Source: Roseivirga sp. UBA6061 (GTDB lineage: Bacteria; Bacteroidota; Bacteroidia; Cytophagales; Cyclobacteriaceae). Taken from it: a stretch of DNA of 64,000 bases. The DNA is taken from the NCBI GenBank assembly GCA_002427745.1, contig DIYF01000116.1, positions 18,598-82,597 on the forward strand. The letters run 5' to 3'. Made by a program: the position numbers and the translations under genes. The notes beneath the pieces are model-generated. The model did no database searches. It was given only the letters and a program-made list of their open reading frames with translations, and was not told the DNA's origin. Below are positions 52,783-61,935 of the stretch, in pieces. Numbering within the stretch: position 1 is the first letter of the stretch; the number at the start of each line of letters is the position of its first letter.

Positions 52783-53916
52783 ATGCAGAAAGTTCTGGTG
52801 CTGGTCTTTGCCGACCTGACATATGATGCCCGAGTGACCCGCCAAATCAACTGGCTTAGTGCTTCTCATGAGGTGACGGTTCTTTGTTTCAAAGGTCTCC
52901 CTCAGTCAGAGAATGTCACTTATGTGGAAATTGAGATGCAGGCATTGCCCATGCTACGAAAACTCAGACTCGCCATGGCCCTGGGACTACGGCTTTATAA
53001 TGTTGCCTACAACATACAGCATGGCTACTTTTCTAAGCTGGGAACCCTGAGAGAGCAGCAGTTCGACTTTATTGTAGCCAATGATGTAGAAACACTCCCC
53101 CTTGCTTTTAAACTTCAGAAGCAAGCAAAAATCATCTTTGACGCTCACGAGTATGCCCCTCGGCATTTCGAAGATAAGCTATGGTGGAAATTACTTTTCG
53201 GCCCCTGGTATACGCATTTGTGCAAAACACTGATCCCCCGTGTCAATGCGATGACCACCGTCTGTGACGGACTGGCTAACGAATACGAAAAGCATTTTGG
53301 GAAAAGACCTCATATTACCACCAATGCCACCAAGTATCATGATCTGACCCCTACCGAAGTAAAGAAACCGGTTCGCCTGGTACATCATGGTATCATCAAT
53401 AAGTCCCGTAAGGTAGAGGTAATGATTGATGTGATGAAGCACCTGGGGGATGGCTATGTTCTTGATTTTATTCTTATGCTGCCGGAATACGCCTCTCCTT
53501 CAACCGTAGAGTATTTTGAGAGTTTTAAGCAAGAGGTCAGTCAGCTACCCAATGTCAATCTGCTTCCCTCCCTCCCAAATGAACAAATCGTGCCTGCTAT
53601 CAATGCATATGACATTGGGATATTCTTACTGGAGCCTGTCAACTTTAACTATACCAACGCTTTACCCAACAAGCTTTTTGACTTTATTCAGGCAAGGCTG
53701 GCCATAGCGATCGGCCCATCTCCTGAAATGCAGAAGATTGTGGAAAAACATCAACTCGGTGTGGTAAGCCATACTTTTGAAGCTGCCGATCTGGCCGACT
53801 CCATCAAGGCCCTTTCTGCAGACGATATCATGCAGGCCAAACGCAATGCTCATAAAGCAGCAAGAGGCCTCTCAGAAGAAGAAAATAAGCGTACTTTTGA
53901 AAAACTTATACAGTAG
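52783..53916 (+). CDS. Glycosyltransferase family 4-like
   Basis: 377 residues: N-terminal Rossmann domain (VLVLVFADLTYDARVTRQINWLS, FIVANDVETLPLAFKLQK, IFDAHEYAPRHFED) and C-terminal GT-B domain (VRLVHHGIINKSRKVEVMIDVMKHL, LPNEQIVPAINAYDIGIFLLEPVNFNYTNALPNKLFDFIQARLAIAIGPS, the E/N-rich nucleotide-sugar site). It starts 6 bp after the YfhO gene. It probably adds a sugar to a surface polysaccharide; donor and acceptor are unknown. Confidence 0.87.
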   Translation: MQKVLVLVFADLTYDARVTRQINWLSASHEVTVLCFKGLPQSENVTYVEIEMQALPMLRKLRLAMALGLRLYNVAYNIQHGYFSKLGTLREQQFDFIVANDVETLPLAFKLQKQAKIIFDAHEYAPRHFEDKLWWKLLFGPWYTHLCKTLIPRVNAMTTVCDGLANEYEKHFGKRPHITTNATKYHDLTPTEVKKPVRLVHHGIINKSRKVEVMIDVMKHLGDGYVLDFILMLPEYASPSTVEYFESFKQEVSQLPNVNLLPSLPNEQIVPAINAYDIGIFLLEPVNFNYTNALPNKLFDFIQARLAIAIGPSPEMQKIVEKHQLGVVSHTFEAADLADSIKALSADDIMQAKRNAHKAARGLSEEENKRTFEKLIQ

Positions 53917-53919
53917 AAA

Positions 53920-54471
53920 ATGCTGAAAAGCCTAAAGCAAAAAGAAGCCGCTCTGTCCAAAAAAAGAAGGTTCAGAAAAACCCTCGAATTTGTATCGCAA
54001 ACTCTGCCGGCAGGCAGCGATATTCTGGATATTGGTACCCCCAACGAACTAAGTAAGTTCATGGCCACGAATGGCTATAAGGTCCGTAATACTCCTGAAA
54101 AAGACCTTGATTTTCATCCTGAAATTGTCAGAATGGATGAATCTTTTGATGCCGCAACTGCTTTTGAAATTTTCGAACATCTGATCAATCCCATGGGGGT
54201 TCTTCAGCAGATACCCTGCAAAAGGCTATACGCCTCTATACCTATGCGACTCTGGTTCAGCAAGGCCTATCGGAACAAGCACAACGAATGGGACCAGCAT
54301 TATCATGAGTTTGAAGACTGGCAGTTTGACTGGCTATTGAAGAAATCAGGGTGGAACGTGGTCAGAAGAGAAAAGTGGACCAATCCGGCCCTCATACCTG
54401 GCTTCAGGCCTGTTCTGCGAACCATTACTCCGAGGTATTACATCATTGAGGCGGTAAGAACTCAGGACTAG
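53920..54471 (+). CDS. SAM-dependent methyltransferase-like protein
   Basis: 183 residues. It starts 3 bp after the GT4 gene. A short Rossmann core: DILDIGTPNELSKFMATNG (glycine-rich SAM site), VRMDESFDAATAFEIFEHLINPMGVLQQI, and a C-terminal strand ending RYYIIEAVR. It resembles the small methyltransferases in O-antigen or capsule clusters. The SAM motif is weaker than usual (GTPN in place of GxGxG). Its last 4 bp overlap the convergent adhesin gene. Confidence 0.78.
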   Translation: MLKSLKQKEAALSKKRRFRKTLEFVSQTLPAGSDILDIGTPNELSKFMATNGYKVRNTPEKDLDFHPEIVRMDESFDAATAFEIFEHLINPMGVLQQIPCKRLYASIPMRLWFSKAYRNKHNEWDQHYHEFEDWQFDWLLKKSGWNVVRREKWTNPALIPGFRPVLRTITPRYYIIEAVRTQD

Positions 54472-56129
54472 CGCATGATCTTCACCCAGCCTTTCAGCGA
54501 TTGTCCTGAGCAGGGGTGATAAATGATGTAGTAATAGACACCGTCAACAATATCCTTTCCATCCCACTCATTCTGATAATCGGTGCTGGTATAAACTGGC
54601 TTTCCCCAGCGATCTACCACCTTCAGGATGCTTCCGGTTAGTCTGTTATCAACCTGAAATGTCTCATTTTTACCATCTCCATTCGGGGTGAAGGTATTCG
54701 GTATAAAATAATCGCTTAGTTCTTCTTCCAGGATTATCAGGGTTTCCGAAACCTGTTCACCACATCCATTGGTAGCCGTCACAAAGTACTCACCTGGCAG
54801 AGATACCTCGATCTCTCTTCCGCGTTCGCCATTAGACCACAGGTACTCATCGAAGCCTTCATTTGCCGTGATCGTCACCGGATCGGCATGGCAAGAGACT
54901 ACATTTCCTGAGGAGCTTATGTCAATCATATCTTCCTCCTGATCTAAAACGGTGATGGTTTCAGAAGTACGTTCACCACAGAGTCCTACTCCTCTCACAG
55001 AGTAGTCTCCGGGAGCATTTACGGTAATCTGCCTGCCTCGGGCCCCGTTAGACCAGAAATACTCATCAAAACCCTGTGAAGCTGTCAGGTCAATAGTCAG
55101 GTCAGAGCAGCCTACAGCATCTCCATCTGCCCTGATAGAAAGGTCCGGCAGCTCTGAAAAAGCAACTGTAATCTCCTTGATAAAGACACATCCGTTAAAA
55201 GAAGCCTCCACCTGATACACTCCCGGTGTATTTACCTCTATGGATTGTGTGGTTTCTCCGGTATTCCATAAATAACTGTCAAAGCCGGGACCTGCATCCA
55301 GTTCAGCCATATCATTACAGACATTCACCTCATCAGCTACCCGCAGCTCGGGGTAGTCAACGGTCTCATCAATCTCAAACAAAGCCGTCACCTCTTCTTC
55401 GGTAATAACCCGGTCAAAAAACCAAACATCATCAATTACACCCCTTATTTGCTGATTAGCATCCCAACAGCCTCCCAGACAATCCTGATCAGCTCCGATA
55501 TGCAATCCGGTAGGGTCTACCTCTAATCTGTCTCTTGGCAACTCATTTCCAGCCTTTACCCGGTTTGTCTCCACCTCCTTCACCCCATCCACATACAGAC
55601 TCATCACGCCTGACTCCATATCACGGGTAGTTACAATGTGATGCCATAGATCATCTGTTACCGGTGTAGTCCCATCAATACGCTGACCTGATCGGGCCGG
55701 GTTGGCACGAACTGTCATACCAATATTAGCTGTAGGGAGCAGTTGAATAAAATACTCATTATGCCTCCTCACATTGGCCGCTGTAATGACAACTCCGGGC
55801 AGGTCAGTCTTTACCCAAACAGATACCGAAAATGAGCCTTTTCGGTCCAGAATAGCATTAGGTATGCTGATCACATTGGGGTTAGGGGAAGCCGAGAACT
55901 TATAGGCATGTCGGCAATTACCAAAACGATCTTCGGTCAGTTCTGCCCCCAGTACAGTTCCATGGTATCCGTTGCCACTTCGGTCACCCGGTCCTCCGTT
56001 AAAATCAAGATGAGCAATGAGTCCATCATTCAGATCTACCTGGGCCAATACCGTTACAGGCCACAGACATAAACAAAAAAACAGCGCCCTGTAACCCCTC
56101 CTGATAATTCCTTTTTTAATCTTCTTCAA
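54468..56129 (-). CDS. LamG-domain surface protein with type B T9SS domain
   Basis: 553 residues: signal segment (~10-30), a LamG/concanavalin-like domain (~33-248; LNDGLIAHLDFNGGPGDRSGNGYHG, then WHHIVTTRDMESGVMSLYVDGV), three Ig-like repeats with similar GFDEYLWSNG motifs (residues ~285, ~355, ~420), and a type B sorting domain (~465-553: FIPNTFTPNGDGKNETF, DRWGKPVYTSTD, GVYYYIIYH). Cysteines at regular intervals may pair. Probably a carbohydrate-binding surface adhesin. The three repeats are similar to each other. Confidence 0.88.
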   Translation of the reverse strand: MKKIKKGIIRRGYRALFFCLCLWPVTVLAQVDLNDGLIAHLDFNGGPGDRSGNGYHGTVLGAELTEDRFGNCRHAYKFSASPNPNVISIPNAILDRKGSFSVSVWVKTDLPGVVITAANVRRHNEYFIQLLPTANIGMTVRANPARSGQRIDGTTPVTDDLWHHIVTTRDMESGVMSLYVDGVKEVETNRVKAGNELPRDRLEVDPTGLHIGADQDCLGGCWDANQQIRGVIDDVWFFDRVITEEEVTALFEIDETVDYPELRVADEVNVCNDMAELDAGPGFDSYLWNTGETTQSIEVNTPGVYQVEASFNGCVFIKEITVAFSELPDLSIRADGDAVGCSDLTIDLTASQGFDEYFWSNGARGRQITVNAPGDYSVRGVGLCGERTSETITVLDQEEDMIDISSSGNVVSCHADPVTITANEGFDEYLWSNGERGREIEVSLPGEYFVTATNGCGEQVSETLIILEEELSDYFIPNTFTPNGDGKNETFQVDNRLTGSILKVVDRWGKPVYTSTDYQNEWDGKDIVDGVYYYIIYHPCSGQSLKGWVKIMR

Positions 56130-56163
56130 AGCAAGAGATTCTGGTTAGTTTCGTGACTTTAAC

Positions 56164-57642
56164 ATGGGTATCGTCATTCGTCAAAGTATTCGTTCTTCTA
56201 TCATTGCCTACCTGGGCGTGATTATCGGATATGTTAACCTCTTATGGCTATACCCCTACTACCTCAGTTCCGGACAGATTGGTCTTCTCAGACTTATCCA
56301 GTCCAGTGCATTTATTCTGGCCACCTTTGGTCAGTTTGGCCTTCCCCAGGTCACTATCAAATACTTTCCCGAGTTAAAACAGCAGAAAGGTTTTCTTTCC
56401 TTTGTTCTTGCCGCAGGGACGGCCGGCTTTATGATATTCTCAATAGTGGCACTGCTGTTCAGGCAACCACTGGTAGCCTACTTTTCCAAAGAATCAGCGC
56501 TATTTGTAGAATACTTTCAGGTAACGCTTCTGATAACACTCTTTTTGATTCAGTTTCAAATACTTGAATCGTACTGCCGTAGCAACCTAAAGATAGTAAT
56601 TCCTACGGCTATAAGAGATATACAACTCAGGTTAATCACTACCCTATTAGTGCTCCTTTATGGCATGGAGGTAATCAGTTTTGACTGGATGATTCAGGGA
56701 TTGGTCTTCCTCTACATCAGTCTGGTTATTTCTCTCGGGATTTATCTCATCTCCATAAAGCGCTTCAGGCTTAGCTTTTCATTCGACTTCCTGCAAAACG
56801 GAGTCTTTCGCAAACTCATGCGCTATGGTCTTTATTCACTTCTGGGAGCCGGAGGAACACAGATTGTACTGCAGATAGACAGTGTTATGGTCAGTGCCGC
56901 ACTGGGCCTTGAGGCCACCGGGGTCTACACCATCGCTTTTTTTATCGGGGTGGTGATTGAGATGCCCAAACGATCAATCACGCAAATCACAGCCCCGCTT
57001 ATTTCTCAGGCCTTTCAGAAAAATGATATGGCCCATGTATTGACCCTTTACAGACAAACCTCCATTAATCAGCTTATTATCGGCAGTCTGCTACTGATTG
57101 GCATCTGGGCAAATCTGGCCAACATTTATCAGTTCATCCCCAATAATGAAGTATACATAGCCGGTATGAACGTAGTGCTGTTCATAGGCCTGGGTAAACT
57201 CACGGATATGTTCTTTGGCGTAAACGGAGAGATTATAGTCATGTCGAAGTACTACCGTTTCAATGTGGTGGCCGTGAGTATTCTGGCTGTGCTCACCATA
57301 GGCCTCAATCAGCTGCTGATTCCCACTTATGGCATCGAAGGAGCGGCTATTGCTTCCTTTCTGGCCATGGCCATTTTCAACCTTTCCAAGTTCACATTCG
57401 TACTCGTGAAATTCGGCATCCAGCCTTTTACCCTTTCCTCTTTGAAATTCGGACTGATAGCAGGCCTGAGCCTTCTGATAAACTATCTCTTACCTGCCAT
57501 GGAGAACGTGTTTATTGATATGGCGCTGCGCTCATCCATCATCACACTGACTATAATGCTCCCGACATACTTCTTCAAAATATCTCCTGAGGTAAACGGA
57601 CTCGTGGATAGTTCACTCAAACGGCTTCTTCCAAAGCGCTAG
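56164..57642 (+). CDS. Polysaccharide flippase (Wzx/MATE-like)
   Basis: 492 residues with about 13-14 membrane helices, beginning RQSIRSSIIAYLGVIIGYVNLLWLYPYYLSSGQIGL, a typical start of the polysaccharide biosynthesis (RfbX/Wzx) family. It flips lipid-linked glycan units across the inner membrane. It is divergent from the LamG adhesin (starts 34 bp apart) and convergent with a glycosyltransferase. It fits a surface glycan region with the neighbouring transferases. Confidence 0.88.
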   Translation: MGIVIRQSIRSSIIAYLGVIIGYVNLLWLYPYYLSSGQIGLLRLIQSSAFILATFGQFGLPQVTIKYFPELKQQKGFLSFVLAAGTAGFMIFSIVALLFRQPLVAYFSKESALFVEYFQVTLLITLFLIQFQILESYCRSNLKIVIPTAIRDIQLRLITTLLVLLYGMEVISFDWMIQGLVFLYISLVISLGIYLISIKRFRLSFSFDFLQNGVFRKLMRYGLYSLLGAGGTQIVLQIDSVMVSAALGLEATGVYTIAFFIGVVIEMPKRSITQITAPLISQAFQKNDMAHVLTLYRQTSINQLIIGSLLLIGIWANLANIYQFIPNNEVYIAGMNVVLFIGLGKLTDMFFGVNGEIIVMSKYYRFNVVAVSILAVLTIGLNQLLIPTYGIEGAAIASFLAMAIFNLSKFTFVLVKFGIQPFTLSSLKFGLIAGLSLLINYLLPAMENVFIDMALRSSIITLTIMLPTYFFKISPEVNGLVDSSLKRLLPKR

Positions 57643-57646
57643 AGAC

Positions 57647-58939
57647 TCAAAGTTCGTTCAGCAACTCTGCTAACTGACCCGTCAGAGCCCTGCGACTGTA
57701 TTGGTCAATATTCATTAAACCGTAGTCTGTTTCTCCCGACTTCCACTGCTGATAGAGTAACAGGAGATGGTCTTTCAATGCACGATCATCCCCCCAATCG
57801 ATGGTGCTCCCCATACCTGACTCCTTCAGGATATTAGCCGCATCACTGGATGGCAGCCCCAGGGCCAGCACTGGTCTTCGGGCACTGAGATACTCGAACA
57901 GCTTTCCTGGCAGATGCCCCTGTGCATTTTCAGACTGGTTCAGTATCAGTAGCAAAACCGCACTCTCCTGATATACCCGGAAGACCTCTTCATGGGGAAT
58001 AGAAGCTTGAGTTTGTAAACAGTCGCTGAGTCCCGGAAAGGAAGCAATCGTATCCAATACTTCTGTACTGAGTATGCCCGTCAGGTGCAGACTGAAATCT
58101 CTCCTGAAGTCAGCGTTTTCTGAAATCAGCTCTTCAAGTGCCTGCCACAAAGCGGTCGGGTTTCTCAGTTTGTTCATCATACCCAGATGACTCAGAATAA
58201 ATTTATCAGACCGCTGTGGTGCAGGGTCCTGACCTTCAGGCGTATCAAAACCATTGGTGATCACAGACACTCTTCTGGCACCGAGTCTTTTAAAGTCATC
58301 CTGCCAGGAATTACTCACGGTAATGATTCTGTCTGCTACCTTAAACACCTGCTGCTCCAGCTTTCTGTGCTTTGCCCAGGTAAAAGGCAGCATCTTAAAC
58401 TGCCTGAGTATATCCCATTGCGTCCAGGGATCACGGAAGTCTGCCACCCAGGACAGGCCGGGGTTCTGCATTTTCAGCTTCATACCTATCAGGTGAACAC
58501 TATGAGGAGGCCCCGTGGTGATGATGGTGCTGATCTCATTGCTGCGAAGAATAGAGCTCAGGTATTCCACCGAGGGTTTTACCCAAAACACCCGGGGGTC
58601 CGGCACAAAGAGATTCCCCCTCAACCAGACGGCCAGTCCGGAGAGTACTCCCTTTTTTCCTTCTTCGAGCACCTGTCCCTGCTTAAGCTCCTTTTTACCA
58701 CTCAGCTTCTTGAAAATGCCATAAGGCTCCCAGATGGGAAAGTGCAATACCTCTACCTGAGAAGAAACCTCTTTGAGAAGTGATTCATCTTTCTGATCGA
58801 AGGCCGGGTTTTCCGGGGTAAAAACCACAGGGTCCCAACCAAACTCAGGCAGGTACTTTGTAAACTTCAGCCATCGCTGCACGCCCCCTCCTCCACTCGG
58901 GGGCCAGTAATAGGTGATGACCAGTACTTTTTTTGACAT
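57647..58939 (-). CDS. Glycosyltransferase family 4
   Basis: 430 residues: N-terminal KKVLVITYYWPPSGGGGVQRWLKFTKYLPEFGWDPVVFTP (glycine-rich loop), ISTIITTGPPHSVHLIGMKLK, then the C-terminal GT-B domain with ILSHLGMMNKLRNPTALWQALEEL and GHLPGKLFEYLSARRPVLALGLP, where the E in FEYLSA is the conserved nucleotide-sugar residue. It likely acts with the flippase in glycan assembly. The stop is 4 bp from the convergent flippase stop. Confidence 0.9.
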   Translation of the reverse strand: MSKKVLVITYYWPPSGGGGVQRWLKFTKYLPEFGWDPVVFTPENPAFDQKDESLLKEVSSQVEVLHFPIWEPYGIFKKLSGKKELKQGQVLEEGKKGVLSGLAVWLRGNLFVPDPRVFWVKPSVEYLSSILRSNEISTIITTGPPHSVHLIGMKLKMQNPGLSWVADFRDPWTQWDILRQFKMLPFTWAKHRKLEQQVFKVADRIITVSNSWQDDFKRLGARRVSVITNGFDTPEGQDPAPQRSDKFILSHLGMMNKLRNPTALWQALEELISENADFRRDFSLHLTGILSTEVLDTIASFPGLSDCLQTQASIPHEEVFRVYQESAVLLLILNQSENAQGHLPGKLFEYLSARRPVLALGLPSSDAANILKESGMGSTIDWGDDRALKDHLLLLYQQWKSGETDYGLMNIDQYSRRALTGQLAELLNEL

Positions 58940-59096
58940 AGAAAGATATGAAGCCCAAATATGAAAAGTTTTTCGCTAACCATCCATCCTGCAACGATCT
59001 GTCTTTTCCTTCAACTCAGTAAGCAGTTGCAATTCTTGATAAAAAAAATTTATTTCGGTCAGATTTAGACAGGTCACACTCAAAAACTTAAATCCC

Positions 59097-59543
59097 ATGG
59101 GTTATCTACCAATAGCTGTAGCACTCCTAGCACTGATTGTGCTTTACTCTCTTTTCACTTATAATAAGATCAAACCTCTCAAAGCTGCGGTTACCCGTGT
59201 AATCGATCAGATGTCTGAGGTGAGCCGAAAAAGAAAAATGCTCATCATCAACTATGATCAGGAAAACGCAGGATCATCTCTGGCCGAAGCTGCGGCTGAG
59301 TTAAAAAAGACTTCGACAGACCGCTTTCAGAGCTATAAGAAAGAAGAGAGTTTGCTGGCCATTACTACCGAAGGTGCCAATGGCTTAGGTGACGACAGTC
59401 CCAAATCAGAAATTCTGTCGCTCAACGATCAGCAAAAAGAATTGATCAAGAAGCTGCAGAGTACTTCCAACACTTACAATCGCTTTATCAAAAAAGCACC
59501 GGCCAGTACAGTTGCTTCAGTCTTCGGGTTCAGACCTTTCTAA
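59097..59543 (+). CDS. LemA-family membrane protein (short)
   Basis: 148 residues: one N-terminal membrane helix (~5-22), a helical middle, and the ending LQSTSNTYNRFIKKAPASTVASVFGFRPF, which matches the typical LemA end (xYNxxIxxFPxxxxAxxFGFxP). The conserved N in the early part (YNKIKPLKAAVTRVIDQM) also fits. LemA proteins are short membrane helix bundles with unclear role. The last 27 bp overlap the convergent miaA gene. Confidence 0.72.
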   Translation: MGYLPIAVALLALIVLYSLFTYNKIKPLKAAVTRVIDQMSEVSRKRKMLIINYDQENAGSSLAEAAAELKKTSTDRFQSYKKEESLLAITTEGANGLGDDSPKSEILSLNDQQKELIKKLQSTSNTYNRFIKKAPASTVASVFGFRPF

Positions 59544-60440
59544 ACCCATTCGGTTCTCAATGTGCTGAATGGCTCCGGTGATATCGCCAGGGCTTAGCCA
59601 GTGGGTTTGCTCATCGCGCTTAAACCAGGTGAGTTGTCTTTTGGCGTAGCGTCTGGAATTACGCTTGAGCAGTCTCACGGCTTCTTCCCGGTCATATTCG
59701 CCATCAAGAAAGCCGAAAATCTCCCGGTAGCCCACTGTCTGAAGAGCATTGAGGTCTTTATAGGGAGCCAGCCGTCTGGCCTCTTCAAAAAGTCCCGCCT
59801 CTATCATCAGGTCCATCCGATGATCTATTCTTTGGTAGAGTATTTCACGTTCCGTATTAAGACCGACTTTGATTACCCGAAAAGGTCGTTCTTTAACCCG
59901 GCCCTTTCTCAGGTCTGAAAACTTAAGCCCGGTAAATCTGCAAACCTCCAGGGCACGCATAAGCCGTTGCGGATTCTGCAGATCAACCTGCGCGTAATAT
60001 TCCGGGTCCACAGCTCTGAGCTCCTCCTGCAGCGCTTCAATCCCCTGCTCCCGGTAGAGTGCAGCCACTGCCTCACGTACTTCAGGTCCCGGCTTGGGCA
60101 GCTCGTCAAAGCCACGACATACCGCATCTACAAACAGCCCGGAACCACCAGCCATGATCGCCACTTCGTGCTGCTGATAAAGTGCTTCAAGACATGCCAG
60201 CGCCTCCTGCTCAAACTGCCCCACATCGTAAGGTTCATGAACGGAGAGGGAATCGACAAAATGGTGTGGCACGCCATCCATTTCTTCCGGAGTGGGCTTG
60301 GCTGTACCTATCTCCATCTCCTTATAGAATTGCCGCGAATCTGCCGAAAGCACCTCCGTACGAAAATGCTTTGCCAGGGCTATGGCCAGGGCAGTCTTCC
60401 CAACAGCAGTGGGCCCTACGACAACAACTAAATATTTCAA
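59517..60440 (-). CDS. miaA: tRNA dimethylallyltransferase
   Basis: 307 residues. P-loop GPTAVGKTALAIALA, then DSRQFYKEMEIGTAKPTPEEMDGVPHHFVD (substrate site), AGGSGLFVDAV, DLQNPQRLMRALEV and RRYAKRQLTWFKRD near the end. It adds an isopentenyl group to A37 of tRNAs reading UNN codons. It is a single gene, with the 3' end overlapping the LemA-like gene by 27 bp. Confidence 0.96.
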   Translation of the reverse strand: MKYLVVVVGPTAVGKTALAIALAKHFRTEVLSADSRQFYKEMEIGTAKPTPEEMDGVPHHFVDSLSVHEPYDVGQFEQEALACLEALYQQHEVAIMAGGSGLFVDAVCRGFDELPKPGPEVREAVAALYREQGIEALQEELRAVDPEYYAQVDLQNPQRLMRALEVCRFTGLKFSDLRKGRVKERPFRVIKVGLNTEREILYQRIDHRMDLMIEAGLFEEARRLAPYKDLNALQTVGYREIFGFLDGEYDREEAVRLLKRNSRRYAKRQLTWFKRDEQTHWLSPGDITGAIQHIENRMGLERSEPED

Positions 60441-60484
60441 GTATGAGAATTATTTATTCTGAGAGATTGGATTAATAAGTATCA

Positions 60485-61267
60485 TTGCGAATCGAGTATC
60501 GCAAAACTAATTACAAATTGGTCAAAAGAATACTTATAGTAGACGATAATGCCATCAACCGTAAGTATGCCCTTTCGGTTCTCAAAAGCAGCGACTGGCA
60601 GATTGAAGAAGTGGAAGACGGAGAATCAGCTCTGGTCCTACTGGAGAAGGAGGCATTTGACCTGATTCTGATGGACATACAGATGCCGGGTATGGATGGA
60701 TTTGAATGTCTGAGGAGAATCCGGACTGACTTCCCTGGACTCAATTGCCCCATACTGGCAGTGACAGCCTTCTCTAATGAACAGGACCGTGAAGCTTTTG
60801 CCGAAGCCGGATTTCAGGCCCTGATCACCAAGCCCATCAAACCTTCAGAGTTGCGCAATGCCGTTACTCAATGGCTGGCCGAACAAGCGGGCAGTCCCTC
60901 AATAATTATACATAAAGAAGAAAAGACAGACCAAATCATAGACATCTCAGTTTATGAAGATTTGAAAAAATTCACCCGATCAGATGACATTATTGACATC
61001 TATGAAGAGTTTGAAAACGAGACTTCGGACTTCCTGGAACAACTGAATTTTTTAGTACCCGCCAAAAATTATCCTGAAATTTTGAGTATCTTGCACACTA
61101 TTAAGGGAAATGCTGGATCTTTGGGACTTTTAGTTTTGGCAGACCATAGCCGGCAGATGGAAGGAAAACTTAAGGAAGCTCGGTACGAAAACCTGATTGA
61201 AGACTTCGATCTACTCCAAAAGCATTACGGCACTTTCGTTGATAATTACAAGCGGATTTTAAAATAA
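60485..61267 (+). CDS. Response regulator with Hpt domain (receiver-Hpt)
   Basis: 260 residues. Receiver ~14-135 with phospho-acceptor D64 (LILMDIQMPGMDGF), then a linker and a Hpt domain ~155-255 with H204 in LHTIKGNAGSLGL. The start at 60485 is TTG; a second TTG at 60518 (MVKRILIVDD) would remove the first 11 residues and is equally likely. The design lets phosphate move from a kinase through receiver to Hpt to a further receiver; the next gene is a receiver, so these may be consecutive steps. Confidence 0.85.
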   Translation: MRIEYRKTNYKLVKRILIVDDNAINRKYALSVLKSSDWQIEEVEDGESALVLLEKEAFDLILMDIQMPGMDGFECLRRIRTDFPGLNCPILAVTAFSNEQDREAFAEAGFQALITKPIKPSELRNAVTQWLAEQAGSPSIIIHKEEKTDQIIDISVYEDLKKFTRSDDIIDIYEEFENETSDFLEQLNFLVPAKNYPEILSILHTIKGNAGSLGLLVLADHSRQMEGKLKEARYENLIEDFDLLQKHYGTFVDNYKRILK

Positions 61268-61273
61268 CACAAG

Positions 61274-61660
61274 ATGACCGAAGTGGATTATAAAAAGGTA
61301 TTAGTGGCTGAGGATAGCTCGGTAATCCAGAATCTTCTCAAGAAGATTCTAATGTTTGAAAATTGTAAAATCACATCTGCCAAAGACGGGCAGGTCGCTT
61401 TCGATAAATTCGAAGAAGACGATTTTGACCTTGTGATCATGGATATTAACCTGCCTTCTCTGGATGGCATTGAGGTTACCAAAAGGATCAGGGCAATTCG
61501 CAAGAAAAAAGGTGAGGTACCCATTATTGGTATTTCGGGTAACGCCAAGAATCTGCCTGTGGATTCATTCTTCGAAGCAGGAATGAACGAGTACCTGCAG
61601 AAACCACTGGACTACGATCAACTTATCGAACTCGTAAAAAAATACGTAGAGACTAATTAA
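61274..61660 (+). CDS. Single-domain response regulator
   Basis: 128 residues, one receiver domain with D14, phospho-acceptor D57 (LVIMDINLPSLDG), S/T in IGISGNAK and K in QKPL. It has no output domain. It starts 6 bp after the receiver-Hpt gene and its last base overlaps the next start, so the whole set is one operon. It could be the receiver that accepts phosphate from H204 of the preceding protein. Confidence 0.92.
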   Translation: MTEVDYKKVLVAEDSSVIQNLLKKILMFENCKITSAKDGQVAFDKFEEDDFDLVIMDINLPSLDGIEVTKRIRAIRKKKGEVPIIGISGNAKNLPVDSFFEAGMNEYLQKPLDYDQLIELVKKYVETN

Positions 61661-61935
61661 TGGCAGTCAGATACACGAAACAATTCTTAGGAAAACTAGA
61701 GGATATATTCGCAGAGTCTGACTACATACTCCGTTACGAAAAAGGCAACTTTAAATCCGGCTATTGTGTACTCAAAGACACCAAAATAGCCATCGTCAAT
61801 AAGTACTACACGGTAGAGGGCAAAATCAGCTGTCTGATTGATATTCTCAAATCCGTGAATATTGACCAATCCGGCCTGACAGAGAAAAACCAAAAACTTC
61901 TTTCTGAACTACATCAAACTGAGCTTAACCTGTGA
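61660..61935 (+). CDS. Small conserved-looking protein of unknown function
   Basis: 91 residues, no signal or membrane helix. A basic start (AVRYTKQFLGKLEDIFAESDYILRYEKGNFKSGYCVLKDTKIAIVNKYYTVEGKISCLIDIL) has alternating helices and strands. Its stop TGA is overlapped by the start of the MBL gene (GTGA), so it is translated with it. I do not recognise it, though such small genes commonly precede the MBL gene in this phylum. Confidence 0.75.
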   Translation: MAVRYTKQFLGKLEDIFAESDYILRYEKGNFKSGYCVLKDTKIAIVNKYYTVEGKISCLIDILKSVNIDQSGLTEKNQKLLSELHQTELNL

